NCBI RefSeq assembly: GCF_001556185.1
Contig: NZ_LSIJ01000052.1
Coordinates: 1 to 5,563, forward strand
Source: Sphingomonas sp. CCH10-B3
GTDB taxonomy: Bacteria; Pseudomonadota; Alphaproteobacteria; Sphingomonadales; Sphingomonadaceae
Length of the DNA stretch: 5,563 nt
Direction of reading: 5' to 3'
This document shows, piece by piece, positions 5,260 through 5,563 of the stretch. The notes under the pieces were generated by a model. That model made no database searches, was not told the DNA's origin, and was given only the letters and a program-made list of their open reading frames with translations. A program made the position numbers and the translations under genes. Numbering within the stretch: the first letter of the stretch is position 1; each line of letters opens with the position of its first letter.

Positions 5260-5549
5260 AGGTTTCCCGTTCGACACATATCGCGCTCAAGCCGGAAACA
5301 GTCTGGGCCGAGGTGCAGACGGCGCGCCTGCTGCAGCATATCGCCTGGCCGCTGGTGCGCTTCATCCCGGTCGATGACGCGGCGTTCGACGGGTTTCGGC
5401 CTGGCGAGCGCTATGAGGTCAAGCTCCGCCTCCTTGGCATTATTCCGTTCGGGACACAGTGGATCGTGACGTCCCAGCACGAAGCTGCCGGCACCGAATG
5501 GCCGAAGCTGTCCCCCGTCAGCACCAATGGCACAGATTTGAGGTTGTGA
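5256..5549 (+). CDS. SRPBCC (START-like) family protein, apparently truncated at the 3' end
   Basis: The ATG at 5256 overlaps the transporter stop in an ATGA, with GGAG nine bases upstream, so the two are translationally coupled. The 97-residue frame begins like an SRPBCC-fold protein (small ligand-binding domain): 'VSRSTHIALKPETVWAEV' at 3-20, 'FRPGERYEVKLRLLGIIPFG' at 47-66 and 'TQWIVTSQHE' at 67-76. Family members I know are clearly longer, around 150 residues. After 'GTEWPK' (residues 79-84) the sequence turns into 'LSPVSTNGTDLRL', which does not look like the domain's continuation and ends at a TGA at 5547-5549. The break coincides with what may be a mobile-element end at 5509, so the gene is probably interrupted by insertion and may be non-functional. 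Its link to metal export is unclear. Confidence 0.7.
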   Translation: MKVSRSTHIALKPETVWAEVQTARLLQHIAWPLVRFIPVDDAAFDGFRPGERYEVKLRLLGIIPFGTQWIVTSQHEAAGTEWPKLSPVSTNGTDLRL

Positions 5550-5563
5550 TTTAAGGAGGGTTG
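5509..5563 (+). mobile_element. Possible left end of an inserted element (IS21-like?)
   Basis: The SRPBCC frame loses family character at about 5508. The DNA from there on starts TGTCCCCCGTCAGCACC and contains two GCAC words (5521 and 5530). It ends with a strong ribosome binding site (AAGGAGGG, 5553-5560) directly before the window edge. A TGT terminus, short repeats and a gene starting soon after the end would fit an IS21-type element, but no transposase is visible and the other end lies outside the window. Confidence 0.35.

Noticed and set aside
4546..5277. 243-codon minus-strand open frame opposite the transporter
   Set aside because: The plus strand encodes a clear six-helix CDF protein. 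The minus product is low-complexity, rich in Arg, Cys and His, as expected from antisense of GC-rich DNA, and it runs through the MerR operator's edge.

Overview
The window looks like accessory DNA of an alphaproteobacterium, most likely a sphingomonad plasmid or integrated element. This is inferred from the high GC, the protein style, and the mix of a transfer-type lytic transglycosylase with a metal-response cluster. No replication, partition or relaxase gene is present, so the replicon type cannot be read directly.

Left part (1-2263). Two small plus-strand genes of unknown function (88-462 and 508-1002) each have a good ribosome binding site in front of an internal ATG. A plus-strand gene for a two-helix membrane protein (1082-1426) follows. 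It converges on, and overlaps by 21 bases, a minus-strand gene for a secreted lytic transglycosylase (1406-2263) with all the catalytic-domain motifs. That type of enzyme often serves as the VirB1-like wall-opening factor of conjugation systems. About 720 bases without a convincing gene follow (2264-2982).

Middle part (2983-3556). Two very small exported cysteine-rich proteins form an apparent bicistronic unit closed by a strong intrinsic terminator. The first is 109 residues with six cysteines. The second is a 49-codon ORF whose predicted 29-residue mature peptide carries three Cys-Cys pairs exactly seven residues apart and no basic residue. This pair is the most unusual content of the window. 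A metal- or thiol-handling role is inferred from composition and neighbours.

Right part (3685-5563). A YnfA/UPF0060 membrane protein and a CadR/PbrR-type MerR regulator lie on the minus strand. Divergent from the regulator is a short cation diffusion facilitator, separated by a textbook MerR-type promoter (19-bp spacer with a near-perfect dyad). The transporter is translationally coupled to an SRPBCC-family gene whose reading frame departs from the expected family sequence near position 5508. The last 55 bases look like the end of an inserted mobile element, possibly IS21-like.

Working model (inference): soft metal such as Cd, Pb or Zn is sensed by the MerR protein, which activates the transporter from the shared promoter. 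The exported cysteine-rich proteins may bind the metal outside the cytoplasm.
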